DNA from: UBA2144 sp964506185
GTDB lineage: Bacteria > Patescibacteriota > Gracilibacteria > Peribacterales > Peribacteraceae
Direction: 5' to 3'
Assembly (NCBI GenBank): GCA_964506185.1
Contig: CAZDKL010000008.1
Coordinates: 1 to 50,829 of the forward strand
Length of the DNA: 50,829 nucleotides
The notes under the pieces are model-generated. The model was not told the origin of the DNA, did not search any database, and worked only from the letters and a program-made list of their open reading frames with translations. How positions within the stretch are numbered: position 1 is the stretch's first letter; each line of letters begins with the position of its first letter. The position numbers and the translations under genes are program-made. Positions 8,991-19,041 of the stretch are shown piece by piece.

Positions 8991-9101
8991 TTAAGGATTA
9001 TTCTGAGGCGGGTTCTGCTGAGGTGGAGGGTTTTGCTGTGGAGGTTGATTCTGTTGCGGAGGTTGATTCTGTTGAGGCGGAGGATTTTGCTGGGGCTGAG
9101 G
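8991..9101 (-). pseudogene. orphan Pro/Gln-rich tail of a lost X-gene copy
   Basis: On the minus strand one frame encodes about 36 residues of repeating QQNPPP/QQNQPP units and ends QNPPQNNP with TAA at 8991-8993. The intact X protein (19042-20568) ends with the same kind of tail, PPQQNPPQNP, also directly before a Y gene. Between the Z2 stop (9167) and this tail the frame has no ATG, GTG or TTG, so the tail cannot be translated alone from a normal start. It is best read as the 3' end of a second X gene whose body was lost. The bases 9110-9160 carry short repeats of CCCTTCGACT. Confidence 0.7.
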
Positions 9102-9166
9102 CGACGGAGGGAGCGCAGTCGAAGGGCGAGTCGAAGGGTGAGGGGCACAGCAAGTATTATGCCCTA

Positions 9167-12100
9167 TTAGCGCACTAAAATATCGTTATACTTAAAGAAG
9201 TTCTCCAGAATCATAATCTGATTCATTAATTCTTTCTCCCGTTTACGCTTCTTCTGAGGATTCGAGATGACCAGATTATCCAGTTCTTCTTTGGCTTCGG
9301 CAAGTTCCTGTTGTTTTTCAAGGAACTTGAGAATTTGTGCATGTTGTTTTTTATCATCCTTTAGCCTTTCATAAAATCTTTCTGGAGTATCGCCCAAGAA
9401 GAAATCTTTGATTTCTACAATTGTATCTTCCAGATGCCTTTCTTCCAGTTCATCAATCAAATTATTGAATGCAGAATCAGACTCCTCCCCATTCATCTGT
9501 TCTTTTACTCGCCTTTGAACCAATTCGGTAATCTCTACACTCTTTTCTTCAACCATCTTCCCGAATTTTGCAAACATATACATTTCCAATTCAACTTTCT
9601 GAGTTGTATCCAACCATGGAAAATTGGCTTCCTCACATCTTACTTTGAATTCGAGAATAATATTCTCCGTCCTCTTGTAAATCTGATTTGAAATCATAAC
9701 TCCAAGCATTTCCTTGGCCTTTTCTTTCTCTTCTTCGGTTTCTCCCATTGCAGTTTGGATAACTGCCTGTGCATACAGAATCTCAAGTTGCTGTCTCTCA
9801 TGATGTTCTCTATATAAAACTGCTCTATCCTCATCACTTCGAGTGTTATCCAGAATCTTTTCCAAAGTAGCCACTGTTTCGTTGTCTTCTGCTTCTTTTG
9901 CATGCTCCAACTCAGCTTTAAGATCGTCCTCACTAGCTTTTAGGAGTGCAAAGTACTCTGCATTCTCCATAAGCTTTCGCACATCCGCACCTGCTTTAAT
10001 CGGATGAGTGTGACTGTTGCTTTGCGCTTTGATATAAGCCACTTTTGCTTTTACGTAAGCCTTGGCTTTTTTCTGAATTACCTCTAACTCTTCCGGTTTT
10101 AGATCCCTTGGTTCACCATCTTCTCCCATTACCTGCTCCGGAACAGTCATTGTTGTAGTATGGCCAACCAGTGCTTCCAATTGTTCGTCATTCAGATCCC
10201 TCATTTGCTGAGCTACCCTCTCTATTTCTTTATCTTGCCTTCCGGATACCCAATCATAAATCTCCAGAGGCAAACAGAATCCCGACACGAAGTTGTACCA
10301 CGAACCTCCAAACATAGATTCCGAAGCTTGTCGTACAGATTCGGTGAAACCCTGGGAACGCATCAATGCAATAAGCTCATGCGCTTCGTGTGAATCCATC
10401 CAGTCTTTATCTGTCTTCGTAATGTCTTCCTGCCACTTGTGATTTTCGTATGCAACATACAAAGCAGCAGTTATCGGAATAGTTGCAATAGCAACCGGTG
10501 TTGCAACTGCAGATGCAGTCGCGCCCCCAAACCCGGCAACCAGCCAAGCTCCCGCACCAATTCCGCACATTCCTAATTCCGCATAAAGATATTTGTAGCT
10601 TCCTTCCATTAGTTCTTTTAGTTCTTCGTTGCTCATTTTTTCTATTTCTTCAGCTGTATCTCCTATTTCTTCCCATACAAACCAAAAGCCGGCAATGTCT
10701 CCAACAACGCCAAGAACATCCAGCACTCTTGCAACCTTTGCCCATCCTCTGAACAACTTCGTAACGTCTTTGCATTTATCAACAGCCGAAACAAACTTGG
10801 CCACCTTCCTTGGTGAGTTCATCGCTCTCGCGAGCCTTCTTGCTTGAGCAACATCATCAATAGCTCCAAACGCATTATCCATCTTGCTTACGATTCTCGC
10901 AGCTTTTGCCGAATCCATGTGCGCAATGTGCTTCGCAAACGCTTTTGCAAACTTCGGATTGGCCTTTAGAACATCTGTCATGTTTTCGGAGATTTGTAGA
11001 CCTTTAACTGCATCGATGACTTCGTCGGAGGCGCCAAGCTGTTTGAGTATGTCTGCAAATTCATCAACTTTTGTAAGATCAACTGCATCATCTGCTCCAT
11101 TTATCACACTTGCGTTTCGAAGTATCTGCCTCGCCTTCTGTTTTTCTCTGAACCTATCCATAAACTCGTTAAACTTCTTGTTTATCTGCCACCATTTCTT
11201 GTTACCACGTTCAAGCTTTTCAATTCGATCTGCAACCTTGCATGCAGCAGCATGTTCAGACTTAACCATTTCGATTGCCTTCTTGGTTGCATCATCAATA
11301 GACATTCCTGTTTGCCTGGCTATGCGTTTCGCAATGCCATTTTTGTTGATGAAGTTAATCACAGAATCGGCATCATCTATATCCACCATGGAAAGATTGT
11401 TTATCAAATCTTTATAAACCTCATACCTGAACATTACCGTATTTGCGACAGTCCATTTTGCGGTCGCCTTGCCATTTCTATACAACGCACGAATAGCTTT
11501 CCATCCAAGATAACCACCCGCTCCGGCAGTAACAGCAAAACCTGTTTTATTCCTTCTCCACATTGATTGTATTTCTATCAATGTATTCCAAATCCACGAA
11601 CCAGCTTTTTCCTGCAGATAAAGCGCAGTATTGGAAAGCCCGATTGCCGCTTCTTCGGACAGATCAAACTCCACAGCCATTCTATCTATGGATAATCCTG
11701 CTTTAATAAGCCCTTTTGTAATGTAATCCATGAAGGCCTGATACCTATCCGATGCAAGATCACGCCTTCCGTGTTTATCGTAAAGCGACACAAGCTTCAT
11801 TGCGAGCATTTGCGTTCCTGCAGCTCCGCCCCCTTCAACAATATGGAATATTTGATAGGCATCAGACAAATGTATTTTCCCTTCACCTAGTATTTCATCA
11901 ATGCCATCCACACACTTTTGCTCCACTTCATCCCTATTCTCCTTCTTAATAAATAATGATGCATAACATTTCTTTCTAAGGTCCTGATTCTCTTTTACGT
12001 GCCTGAGCATCTTTATTGCCAGCTTGTATTTATCATCGTCAGGTTCCCAAGGTAAAATATCCGGACTGTTTAATACCGCCCCAACGGAAACATCACTCTG

Positions 12101-13519
12101 TTGCACGCACCACTCGGCAATTTCTTTGGAATCCTTGTGGAATTTTTCCATATCTCCGCTTGGCGCTTCAATAGATCCGAAAACGCAACCAAACTTCTGC
12201 TGTTCCATGAACTCGCCTCCAACTTCGAACATATTGCCCGTTAGCTTGGAGAAGTCAGGCAAACTGCCAAGATCTGTCCAATTTGTTGATGCGCATTCAA
12301 TAATGAAGTCTGTTCCCTGAGCATAACAAACTGAACTGTTGGCAAGTGCATTGCATACATCCAAAATTGTAAGTTCATTCCCGCTGTTTTTCCCATAGTA
12401 CTTGGCAAGCTCATCAATTTTTTTCCTGTTTTTTGCAAAGTACCCCGCAACAAGCATCATCGCATTGAGCATTTTTGCTTTTTTCTCGGGACTTAGTTTT
12501 TCGAAGTAGTCCTCAGACTTATATATCTTGTTTATTAGTTTGATGAAACTAGAATCGTCGTCACCCTCATTGATACAATCAAACACTTCACCCATTTTCA
12601 AATCTTTGGACAAAGTCATAATCTCCCTGGCCTCGGTTAATACTCTCGAAGGCGAGTCCAATCCCAAACCATTTGCCACATCATATTGGAACTCCAACCT
12701 GTACTTCGCAAATCTCATACCCAAAACTTCGGCTCCGGTATCCAGAACCTCATCCGAATCAATATCTCCTTCATCTGCTTCCTCTTCTTCCTCTTCCTCC
12801 TCATCCCTTTCGCCATTCTTTATAGCTTCAAGCTCTTCTTTGAGTTTATCGTACTGCTCTTTAAGCTTTTCCAATTGCTCCGATGTCGCATTCTTCATCT
12901 GGTCTTTGATTTCCTTAAGTTTTGCTTCCAATTTTTTGATTACCTCCAGTTTTTCTTTGAAATCCAAAGCCTTTTTGATTCCAAAGTAAGCACCAACTCC
13001 TACTACAGCCAAAACTGCTCCCCCGACTACCCACTTCCAAAGCGAACCTGCCTTTTCTTTGACGGCGCTTGCCGCCTTTTTGGTTCCGCTTGTAAGGGCA
13101 TATACAAGAAGTCCTCCTGCAACTACCAAAGCGCCGATTCCCAGAGCTTTTTTTGCAGTTTCTCTTTGTTCGGGAGTCCACGTACTTGGCTTGTACCAAC
13201 TGGTCTTATCAGCTGACTCTGCCGGAGCAGGAGCTCCTCCCCTTGCCTGACGGCTAACTTGCATCTTTGCTTCCAAATCCCCCATCATAACCTTTAACTT
13301 ATCCCTCGCATCGGTATTAACGCTTGCGTTTAGGTATCTGAGGTTTTCGTAAATCTCCTCAAGCTCTTGTCTTTCCAATGAATCCGAAATCGACTCGACT
13401 GCATCTCCAAGGACTGTGAGCTTTTCACTCACTCTGTCGCTGAATCCTCTATGTGCATCGTTTGCAATTTCTATGATTTCGCTCTTTACATCAGCGGCGG
13501 TTTTGATTTGTGGGGGCAT
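9167..13519 (-). CDS. giant coiled-coil/membrane protein Z2 (1450 aa), unknown function
   Basis: Not a recognised family. Helical N-terminus (8-88) comparable with Z1 and Z3, an Ala/Pro-rich link, a hydrophobic pair (about 125-143 and 161-181), a strong coiled coil (187-237) and an acidic run of Glu (238-252). The central part is alpha-helical with several Cys. In the C-terminal half there is an ankyrin-like helical unit (LKQLGASDEVIDAVK), a long hydrophobic hairpin, a KTDKDWMD..EA.ELIA.(M)RSQGF motif, and a charged C-terminus with ELDNLVI.NPQKK. From the helical unit onward it aligns with the C-terminal half of Z1. It starts 19 bases after the Z1 stop. ATG 13519 (MPPQIKTA) is used. Confidence 0.8.
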   Translation of the reverse strand: MPPQIKTAADVKSEIIEIANDAHRGFSDRVSEKLTVLGDAVESISDSLERQELEEIYENLRYLNASVNTDARDKLKVMMGDLEAKMQVSRQARGGAPAPAESADKTSWYKPSTWTPEQRETAKKALGIGALVVAGGLLVYALTSGTKKAASAVKEKAGSLWKWVVGGAVLAVVGVGAYFGIKKALDFKEKLEVIKKLEAKLKEIKDQMKNATSEQLEKLKEQYDKLKEELEAIKNGERDEEEEEEEEADEGDIDSDEVLDTGAEVLGMRFAKYRLEFQYDVANGLGLDSPSRVLTEAREIMTLSKDLKMGEVFDCINEGDDDSSFIKLINKIYKSEDYFEKLSPEKKAKMLNAMMLVAGYFAKNRKKIDELAKYYGKNSGNELTILDVCNALANSSVCYAQGTDFIIECASTNWTDLGSLPDFSKLTGNMFEVGGEFMEQQKFGCVFGSIEAPSGDMEKFHKDSKEIAEWCVQQSDVSVGAVLNSPDILPWEPDDDKYKLAIKMLRHVKENQDLRKKCYASLFIKKENRDEVEQKCVDGIDEILGEGKIHLSDAYQIFHIVEGGGAAGTQMLAMKLVSLYDKHGRRDLASDRYQAFMDYITKGLIKAGLSIDRMAVEFDLSEEAAIGLSNTALYLQEKAGSWIWNTLIEIQSMWRRNKTGFAVTAGAGGYLGWKAIRALYRNGKATAKWTVANTVMFRYEVYKDLINNLSMVDIDDADSVINFINKNGIAKRIARQTGMSIDDATKKAIEMVKSEHAAACKVADRIEKLERGNKKWWQINKKFNEFMDRFREKQKARQILRNASVINGADDAVDLTKVDEFADILKQLGASDEVIDAVKGLQISENMTDVLKANPKFAKAFAKHIAHMDSAKAARIVSKMDNAFGAIDDVAQARRLARAMNSPRKVAKFVSAVDKCKDVTKLFRGWAKVARVLDVLGVVGDIAGFWFVWEEIGDTAEEIEKMSNEELKELMEGSYKYLYAELGMCGIGAGAWLVAGFGGATASAVATPVAIATIPITAALYVAYENHKWQEDITKTDKDWMDSHEAHELIALMRSQGFTESVRQASESMFGGSWYNFVSGFCLPLEIYDWVSGRQDKEIERVAQQMRDLNDEQLEALVGHTTTMTVPEQVMGEDGEPRDLKPEELEVIQKKAKAYVKAKVAYIKAQSNSHTHPIKAGADVRKLMENAEYFALLKASEDDLKAELEHAKEAEDNETVATLEKILDNTRSDEDRAVLYREHHERQQLEILYAQAVIQTAMGETEEEKEKAKEMLGVMISNQIYKRTENIILEFKVRCEEANFPWLDTTQKVELEMYMFAKFGKMVEEKSVEITELVQRRVKEQMNGEESDSAFNNLIDELEERHLEDTIVEIKDFFLGDTPERFYERLKDDKKQHAQILKFLEKQQELAEAKEELDNLVISNPQKKRKREKELMNQIMILENFFKYNDILVR

Positions 13520-13538
13520 AATGAATTGGGTATGAATT

Positions 13539-16500
13539 TTAGGCTGCGCGTCTTGTCGTTTCTGCCGGATCTATGACAACCGGATGAGTCTCGATCCACT
13601 TTTTGATGTCATCGATTTGACCGTAAAGCTCTCTTTCGCGTGCAAACTTTTTCTGAGCATTGGCAATAACCAGATTATCTAATTCGTTTTGCAACTCAGC
13701 CATTTCTTGTCCCTTTTCCATAATCTCTTGAACTCGCTCATACTGCGCCGGGTTATCAACCATTCGTTCATATAATTGCCTTGGCGAAGTTCCCAAGAAC
13801 AAATCTTCAATATCTTCCACAGCCGCATTAATTTCGAATTCAAGCTCATCAACCGGGTTTTTAAATCTGGACGTTGATTCTTTTCCTTTTGATTCTTCCT
13901 GAACGCGCTTTTGCAATTGATCGGCTATTTTCGCGCTTTTTTCTTCAAGCACTTTTCCATACTTCGCAAACATGAGCATTGTAGTCTCATCTTTTGCGGA
14001 ACCGTCGTATCCAAATGTGTACCAGGTAGAATCGAAGTTTTCTTCTTCGCAACGAACTTTAAAGTCCAGAACGATATGATTTGTCCTGGTATTTATCATA
14101 TTTGAAATCATGGTCTTTCGAACATTGTGCATTGCCTCTCTTTGCTCTTCATCCCGAACCAAGACATCCTGCATCATCACTTGTGCATAAGCCATTTCAA
14201 GCTGCTGCCGCTCGACATACGCTTTGTATAACCTGGCTCTTTCCGAATGAGATATATCTTTATCAAACATTGCAACAATCGTGTTTAACGTTTCTGTGTC
14301 TCCGCTCTCCTTGGCTTCCTTTGCAGTTCTCTTCAATTGATCTTGATTAGCGTTGAATAGCCCAAGATATTCGGCGTCTTCCATTAATTCCCTTACATCT
14401 GCACCGGATGCAATCTGTTCACCAACATTCTTACTAAGTGACATTATGTGATACGTCTTTGCTTTAACATACTTTGCAAGCTTCTCCTTGTATGCATTTA
14501 CTTCTTCATCGGTCAACGGACGTTCCTTGCCGTCCTCGCCGCGAACTGTTTCCGGAATTTGCATTGTGGTGGTGTGTGCAACAAGAGCTTCAACCTGCTC
14601 CCTGTTAACATTCTTCATATCTTCTGCAAGGCGTTTCATGGCCTCTTCTCTTTCGCCCGTGGCCCATCTGTAGCTTTCTGTAACCATCATTTCTGTTGCA
14701 ACAAGCGGATTGCATAATCTGAGTATCTTCCATCCGCCAAAGTATTGATCCCAACCTTGACCCAAAGATTCGCTAAAGCCCTGGCTTCTAAGGGTTGCAA
14801 TAAGCTGCTCCGCATTCATCTCGTCCATCCAATCCTTATCTGTCTTTGTCTTTGACTCTCTCCATTTGTGTCCTTCGTATGCACCATAAATAACAAACGA
14901 GACTGGGATTGTCGCTAGTACAACAGGAGTTGCTACCGTACCCCCCACTGCAACAGCACCAATACCTATTACACCTATCATGGCTTCTGCACCAAGATAG
15001 ACATAGCGCTGATAATAAAGATTTCGAAGCTCTTCGTTATCTGTTTCCTTCTGAATCAAATCATATGTATTTACCATCTCCCAAATTGAATACCCGATCG
15101 CAAACACATCAAATGCAACTCCGCCTGCTTGGCAAACTTTTCCAATTTTGGACCACACTCTAAAGAGTTTTGTCATATCTCCTCCTTCGTCTACGAAAGC
15201 CAGTACTTTCAAAACCCTTGCCTCGTTCTTCATAGCTTTTGCGATTCTGTGCGCCTGTGCAACGTCATCGATATTCTTAAATGCGACATCAAATTGTGAG
15301 AGCACTTTTACCATATCCGCAGGGTCGTCAAGCTTTCCAAGATGCGTTGCCAGAGCTTTTGCAAAATCAGGAGACTGATTAAGCGCGGAAAGCATATTGT
15401 CACTTACTCCCGCTGCTTTTAGCGAATCGATAACATCATCTACAGCACCAGCTTGTCTAAGAAGATGCTCTGCATGCGAAAGTGATGCTGCATCCGCCAT
15501 TGTATCACTCAAATTAAGTAGCCTCGGAATGTCTGTTAGATCATTGTTCTTAAGAATATCATCAACGCCACTGGCATTCTGGCAAAGACGATCAAGCCTT
15601 CTGATTGCATCAGCTGCTTCGTCCGCACTTAGCCCATTCAAATGCTTCGATAGCTCGCCGGCCAATTCCGGAGATCTGTTCAGCGCATCAACCAGTTCGT
15701 CGCTTGCGCCTGTTCTCTTTAGGAGACCAATGACTTCATCGGATGCACCTGCTTGTTTAAGAAGACTCTCTGCGCGAGTTATCCTTGCCGCACCGTCAAC
15801 ATCCACATCGCTAACATCCAGGACATCTTCAATTTCATCCACATAATTCTTGTCCAAAGTACGCAATACATCTTTGCGTATTTGCTTAAAATCTCCTCTG
15901 GTCCAATCATCTCCTCTGAATGCCCGAGAATGCGGCGACTTAATGTTGCTTTCAACTCTGTCCCAGCAAGTCTGCCTGAGAGTTTCCAGATCTTCTATAG
16001 TTTCGGCTTTATCTATTCTTAATTTTTTGGCTACTCGCAACAGAGTATTTCTATTGCCATTTTGTATCTTTACAATCCATTCTGGACGCATCTTTAACTC
16101 TCTGAAGAGATTATTAATATCTCTTCCATGCGCCCAACTTAAGTTACGAACTAGTCTTGCATCTGTTACGCCTTGCCATATTCTCGCACCAAACCTCACT
16201 TGAGCAACACCGGGGGTTATAGTACCAACTCTGCTTCCAAGTCTGCCAAGCCTGGTGCGTCCGGCAATTGGCCCGCCCCCTATTGCAAATCTCTTAACCT
16301 TTGCGAGTAATCCGGCATTCAAAGAAAACATTGCAGTACTAACTGTTGCCGTTGAAAATGTTGCACTCCAATTGGAATCTTCTCCGCACCCTGTTAATTC
16401 TTTAACCGTATCTATTGGAAGATCCAATAGAGGAACTTTCATGCAATTCTTTAGATTCTCGAAATCAAGTTTACCTCCTTCAAAAGGAACAAAGTACAAG

Positions 16501-18623
16501 AAGTTACCGGCAATCATGGCTATGGCTTTGCTGTCGCCAAACGGTAAAAGTTCTCCTTTTTCCATGGCTTTCTGTTGTACTTCTTGCAAACGATCCACTG
16601 CCAACCAGAAACAATAAGTCGGATCTTCGTCTCCATGGTTTATGTATTTTACTCTCTCCATTATTTGTTCTTTATCTACAATGGACGGATCTATGCACAA
16701 GTCCAATGCCTCCTCTCCGTCTTCAAATTTCCAAGTTACCACGCCATCTTTGATTTCTGTTATCACGCCTACTTCATCCAAAGCCTTTTTTAGTTCTTCA
16801 AATGCTTTTACCGGCTTATCGCTTTCCGAAAACTTAACGCATCTTTCCTCGATTTGAACTTCCTGGAAATCAGCAAGCTTTATCAAAGCATTTCCGAGTT
16901 TTTTGTTCATCTCGACATTTTCAACCGATGAAATCGTAACCAGCGTCTTTTGTTTGTTTTCCAATTGCCTCGCCAATTCACCAAGGCACGCATCTGTTCT
17001 GCTAACGGCAATCTCGCTTTCGGTTGCACCAATCATCTCTGGAATCGATTCAAAAATAGAACCTACCAATGTTGCAGCATTTTCAGCTGCCCAACCTGCA
17101 ATATTATCACCAATAACTCCAACCTTATTTCCATATTCTTTAACTTGTTCAATCTGCTCTGCTCCAACGCCTTCCAGTTCTCCCATCACAATGTCTTTAT
17201 TTTGATTACATGCAACAGAAAGAGCAGGTAGATTTTCCGGTGCAAATGGTCGTTTTTTGCTTACTTTTAATGCCGCAAAGGCAGTTCCTGCAGTACCTGC
17301 CATCATGAGAAAAGCAACTAGAGGATTGTTTCTTGCAAATCTTCCCACTCTTCTTCCGACAAACGATGCAAGTGCCAATCCTCCTTTTCCGGATTTTACA
17401 GCTCCAATCCATGCCATACGCAATGCTCCGATTTTCGAAAGAAATAACGTACCTAAACCAACCTCCAGTGCATGTTTTTCTATTTCACGCCATAACTCGC
17501 TTAATCCCACTTCTGCATTTTGTTCGTAATTATACAAAGCCCTATCAACCGAAGCGTAACGAACTACACTATCAGGATCTTCTCTCCTCTCGTGTTCATT
17601 TTTCATGTGCCTGTAAAAATCTTCGAAATCAGCACTCGATTCTCCCGCACCTGACTCAAAAATTACTTTTAATTCAGCTTCCCACTCCTCAGGCTTTAGA
17701 GGATTGAGCTTGCATACCTCCTCTGCCTTTTTGTATTGCTCCTCTGTCATTCCATAATCCTCCCACGGCCTTTCGACATTTTCCTCATTTTCTCCCGCTT
17801 CTTCCACCCTATCTCTCTCCTTTCCTGTTAACCTGTCTATCAATTTATCCTTCTTGGCCATTGCAGACTCCCATCCCTTTTTAAGCTTTTCCTGCCCCTT
17901 CGCATACATGTTCTCAAGCTTTTTGGCATACATTCCCATGCCAACAAGACAAGCGCCTCCCACAAGAACTCCTCCTATAATTCCAACCCGCGAACCGGTA
18001 CCAGTCCCCTTCCTGAATGCCTGAGCTAATATGCCAGCAAGTATGGCGCCGCCAACGAGGGTTACAGCATAGCCAACTTTTCGCTTTGTTTCTTTGCTCC
18101 AATTTTTTGCCATAGGCAAAATGCCTCCGATATTTTCTGCAAACTTATTCGCTTTATCCATTATTCCCTCCTCTTCTTTTTTCTTCTTCTCTTCTTCTTT
18201 TTCTTTCTCTGCCTTTTCTTCGGTTTCCTCGGCCCCCTCGGTTTCCTCCGCTTCTTCTTGATCTTCATTCGCTCGCGGCGTATTTGGTTCTGCATCAGTC
18301 GATGGTGCAATCATTTCCCTGGTGGCATCAACCTGTTCACGCAAAGCATCAAGCGAATTACCGGCCGCTCTTTGGGAAAGAAGGGTTAAATTATTGCTGA
18401 TTTCTTCCAGTTCCGGAACTTCCAGGCTGTCTTTTAAAGATGCAAGCCCTTCTCGGATTCCTCTCAATCCTTCTTCCGCTTGCTCTTTTGCTCCCGTGGA
18501 AACAAGTTCAGATACCTCGACAATCTTGTCTTTAATCTCTGCCACGGTCGTGGGAATTTGCCTTTGATTGATGAAGCGTCGCTCTCCTGAAATAAAAATT
18601 TTGTGTGTGTTTGAATGGTACAT
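13539..18623 (-). CDS. giant multi-domain membrane protein Z1 (1694 aa), unknown function
   Basis: The largest gene of the window and the link between its neighbours: residues 1 to about 870 match Z3, residues about 950-1694 match Z2. Order: helical N-terminus (25-105), Glu/Lys-rich acidic linker (110-153), hydrophobic pair (183-201, 212-231), amphipathic helix, hydrophobic segments near 388-410 and 434-452, ENLPALS.AC.....GELEGVGAE (463-490), a central region, two copies of a 48-residue helical unit (951-998 and 1051-1098), hydrophobic hairpin (about 1160-1250), KTDKDWMD motif (1260-1267), coiled-coil C-terminus with ELDNLVIANAQKK. No signal peptide. It starts eight bases after the Y stop. 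Such length and membrane content suggest a structural or envelope role, which is only inference. Confidence 0.82.
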   Translation of the reverse strand: MYHSNTHKIFISGERRFINQRQIPTTVAEIKDKIVEVSELVSTGAKEQAEEGLRGIREGLASLKDSLEVPELEEISNNLTLLSQRAAGNSLDALREQVDATREMIAPSTDAEPNTPRANEDQEEAEETEGAEETEEKAEKEKEEEKKKKEEEGIMDKANKFAENIGGILPMAKNWSKETKRKVGYAVTLVGGAILAGILAQAFRKGTGTGSRVGIIGGVLVGGACLVGMGMYAKKLENMYAKGQEKLKKGWESAMAKKDKLIDRLTGKERDRVEEAGENEENVERPWEDYGMTEEQYKKAEEVCKLNPLKPEEWEAELKVIFESGAGESSADFEDFYRHMKNEHERREDPDSVVRYASVDRALYNYEQNAEVGLSELWREIEKHALEVGLGTLFLSKIGALRMAWIGAVKSGKGGLALASFVGRRVGRFARNNPLVAFLMMAGTAGTAFAALKVSKKRPFAPENLPALSVACNQNKDIVMGELEGVGAEQIEQVKEYGNKVGVIGDNIAGWAAENAATLVGSIFESIPEMIGATESEIAVSRTDACLGELARQLENKQKTLVTISSVENVEMNKKLGNALIKLADFQEVQIEERCVKFSESDKPVKAFEELKKALDEVGVITEIKDGVVTWKFEDGEEALDLCIDPSIVDKEQIMERVKYINHGDEDPTYCFWLAVDRLQEVQQKAMEKGELLPFGDSKAIAMIAGNFLYFVPFEGGKLDFENLKNCMKVPLLDLPIDTVKELTGCGEDSNWSATFSTATVSTAMFSLNAGLLAKVKRFAIGGGPIAGRTRLGRLGSRVGTITPGVAQVRFGARIWQGVTDARLVRNLSWAHGRDINNLFRELKMRPEWIVKIQNGNRNTLLRVAKKLRIDKAETIEDLETLRQTCWDRVESNIKSPHSRAFRGDDWTRGDFKQIRKDVLRTLDKNYVDEIEDVLDVSDVDVDGAARITRAESLLKQAGASDEVIGLLKRTGASDELVDALNRSPELAGELSKHLNGLSADEAADAIRRLDRLCQNASGVDDILKNNDLTDIPRLLNLSDTMADAASLSHAEHLLRQAGAVDDVIDSLKAAGVSDNMLSALNQSPDFAKALATHLGKLDDPADMVKVLSQFDVAFKNIDDVAQAHRIAKAMKNEARVLKVLAFVDEGGDMTKLFRVWSKIGKVCQAGGVAFDVFAIGYSIWEMVNTYDLIQKETDNEELRNLYYQRYVYLGAEAMIGVIGIGAVAVGGTVATPVVLATIPVSFVIYGAYEGHKWRESKTKTDKDWMDEMNAEQLIATLRSQGFSESLGQGWDQYFGGWKILRLCNPLVATEMMVTESYRWATGEREEAMKRLAEDMKNVNREQVEALVAHTTTMQIPETVRGEDGKERPLTDEEVNAYKEKLAKYVKAKTYHIMSLSKNVGEQIASGADVRELMEDAEYLGLFNANQDQLKRTAKEAKESGDTETLNTIVAMFDKDISHSERARLYKAYVERQQLEMAYAQVMMQDVLVRDEEQREAMHNVRKTMISNMINTRTNHIVLDFKVRCEEENFDSTWYTFGYDGSAKDETTMLMFAKYGKVLEEKSAKIADQLQKRVQEESKGKESTSRFKNPVDELEFEINAAVEDIEDLFLGTSPRQLYERMVDNPAQYERVQEIMEKGQEMAELQNELDNLVIANAQKKFARERELYGQIDDIKKWIETHPVVIDPAETTRRAA

Positions 18624-18631
18624 AGCTTAAA

Positions 18632-19039
18632 TTAGGAAGGCATAGTCTCTCCTCCTCTTCTCCATCCTTCTCTGAGTGCCCTAAGGGATGACCTGAGCAT
18701 CATTGTGACTGTTGAAATTGTTTCTGATGTGAATTCCGTTACCGGTCCTTTTGACACACGAACAACCCGCGCGGGAATCCTAAGCACATTTGCCATCGTA
18801 CTCCTTGTTGCCTCCTGTTCATGAGCCAGCCTGCGAACCCTGTTATATTCACCCAAATATTCCAACACCTGATCTCTCTCATCCTCTGACAATTTTTTCA
18901 TAATTGCAGTCATTTCTTCCATACTCATTTTATTGTTCTGCCAAGCCATCAGAGCATCCAAAGCCCCCCGCAGATGATCCGGAGGTTCCGGCATCTCTAC
19001 TGAAAGATTGTCCGCATCTGGTGTTTCTTTTTGTCTCAT
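18632..19039 (-). CDS. Y protein, 135 aa, unknown function
   Basis: Paralogue of Y' at 8565-8984, sharing VEMPEPPDHLRGA, a WQNNKMSMEEMTAIMKKL helix, DERDQVLEYLGEYN, RRLAHEQEATR, IPARVVR and VTEFTSETI. I start it at ATG 19039 (MRQKETPD), two bases after the X stop; a longer frame to 19123 would overlap the Pro/Gln tail of X, has low-complexity Ser/Thr/Ala sequence and no counterpart in Y'. Predicted helical, Arg-rich at the C-terminus. The close spacing X-Y-Z1 implies coupled translation and equal dosage. Nothing in the sequence reveals a catalytic site. Confidence 0.8.
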   Translation of the reverse strand: MRQKETPDADNLSVEMPEPPDHLRGALDALMAWQNNKMSMEEMTAIMKKLSEDERDQVLEYLGEYNRVRRLAHEQEATRSTMANVLRIPARVVRVSKGPVTEFTSETISTVTMMLRSSLRALREGWRRGGETMPS

Positions 19040-19041
19040 TA

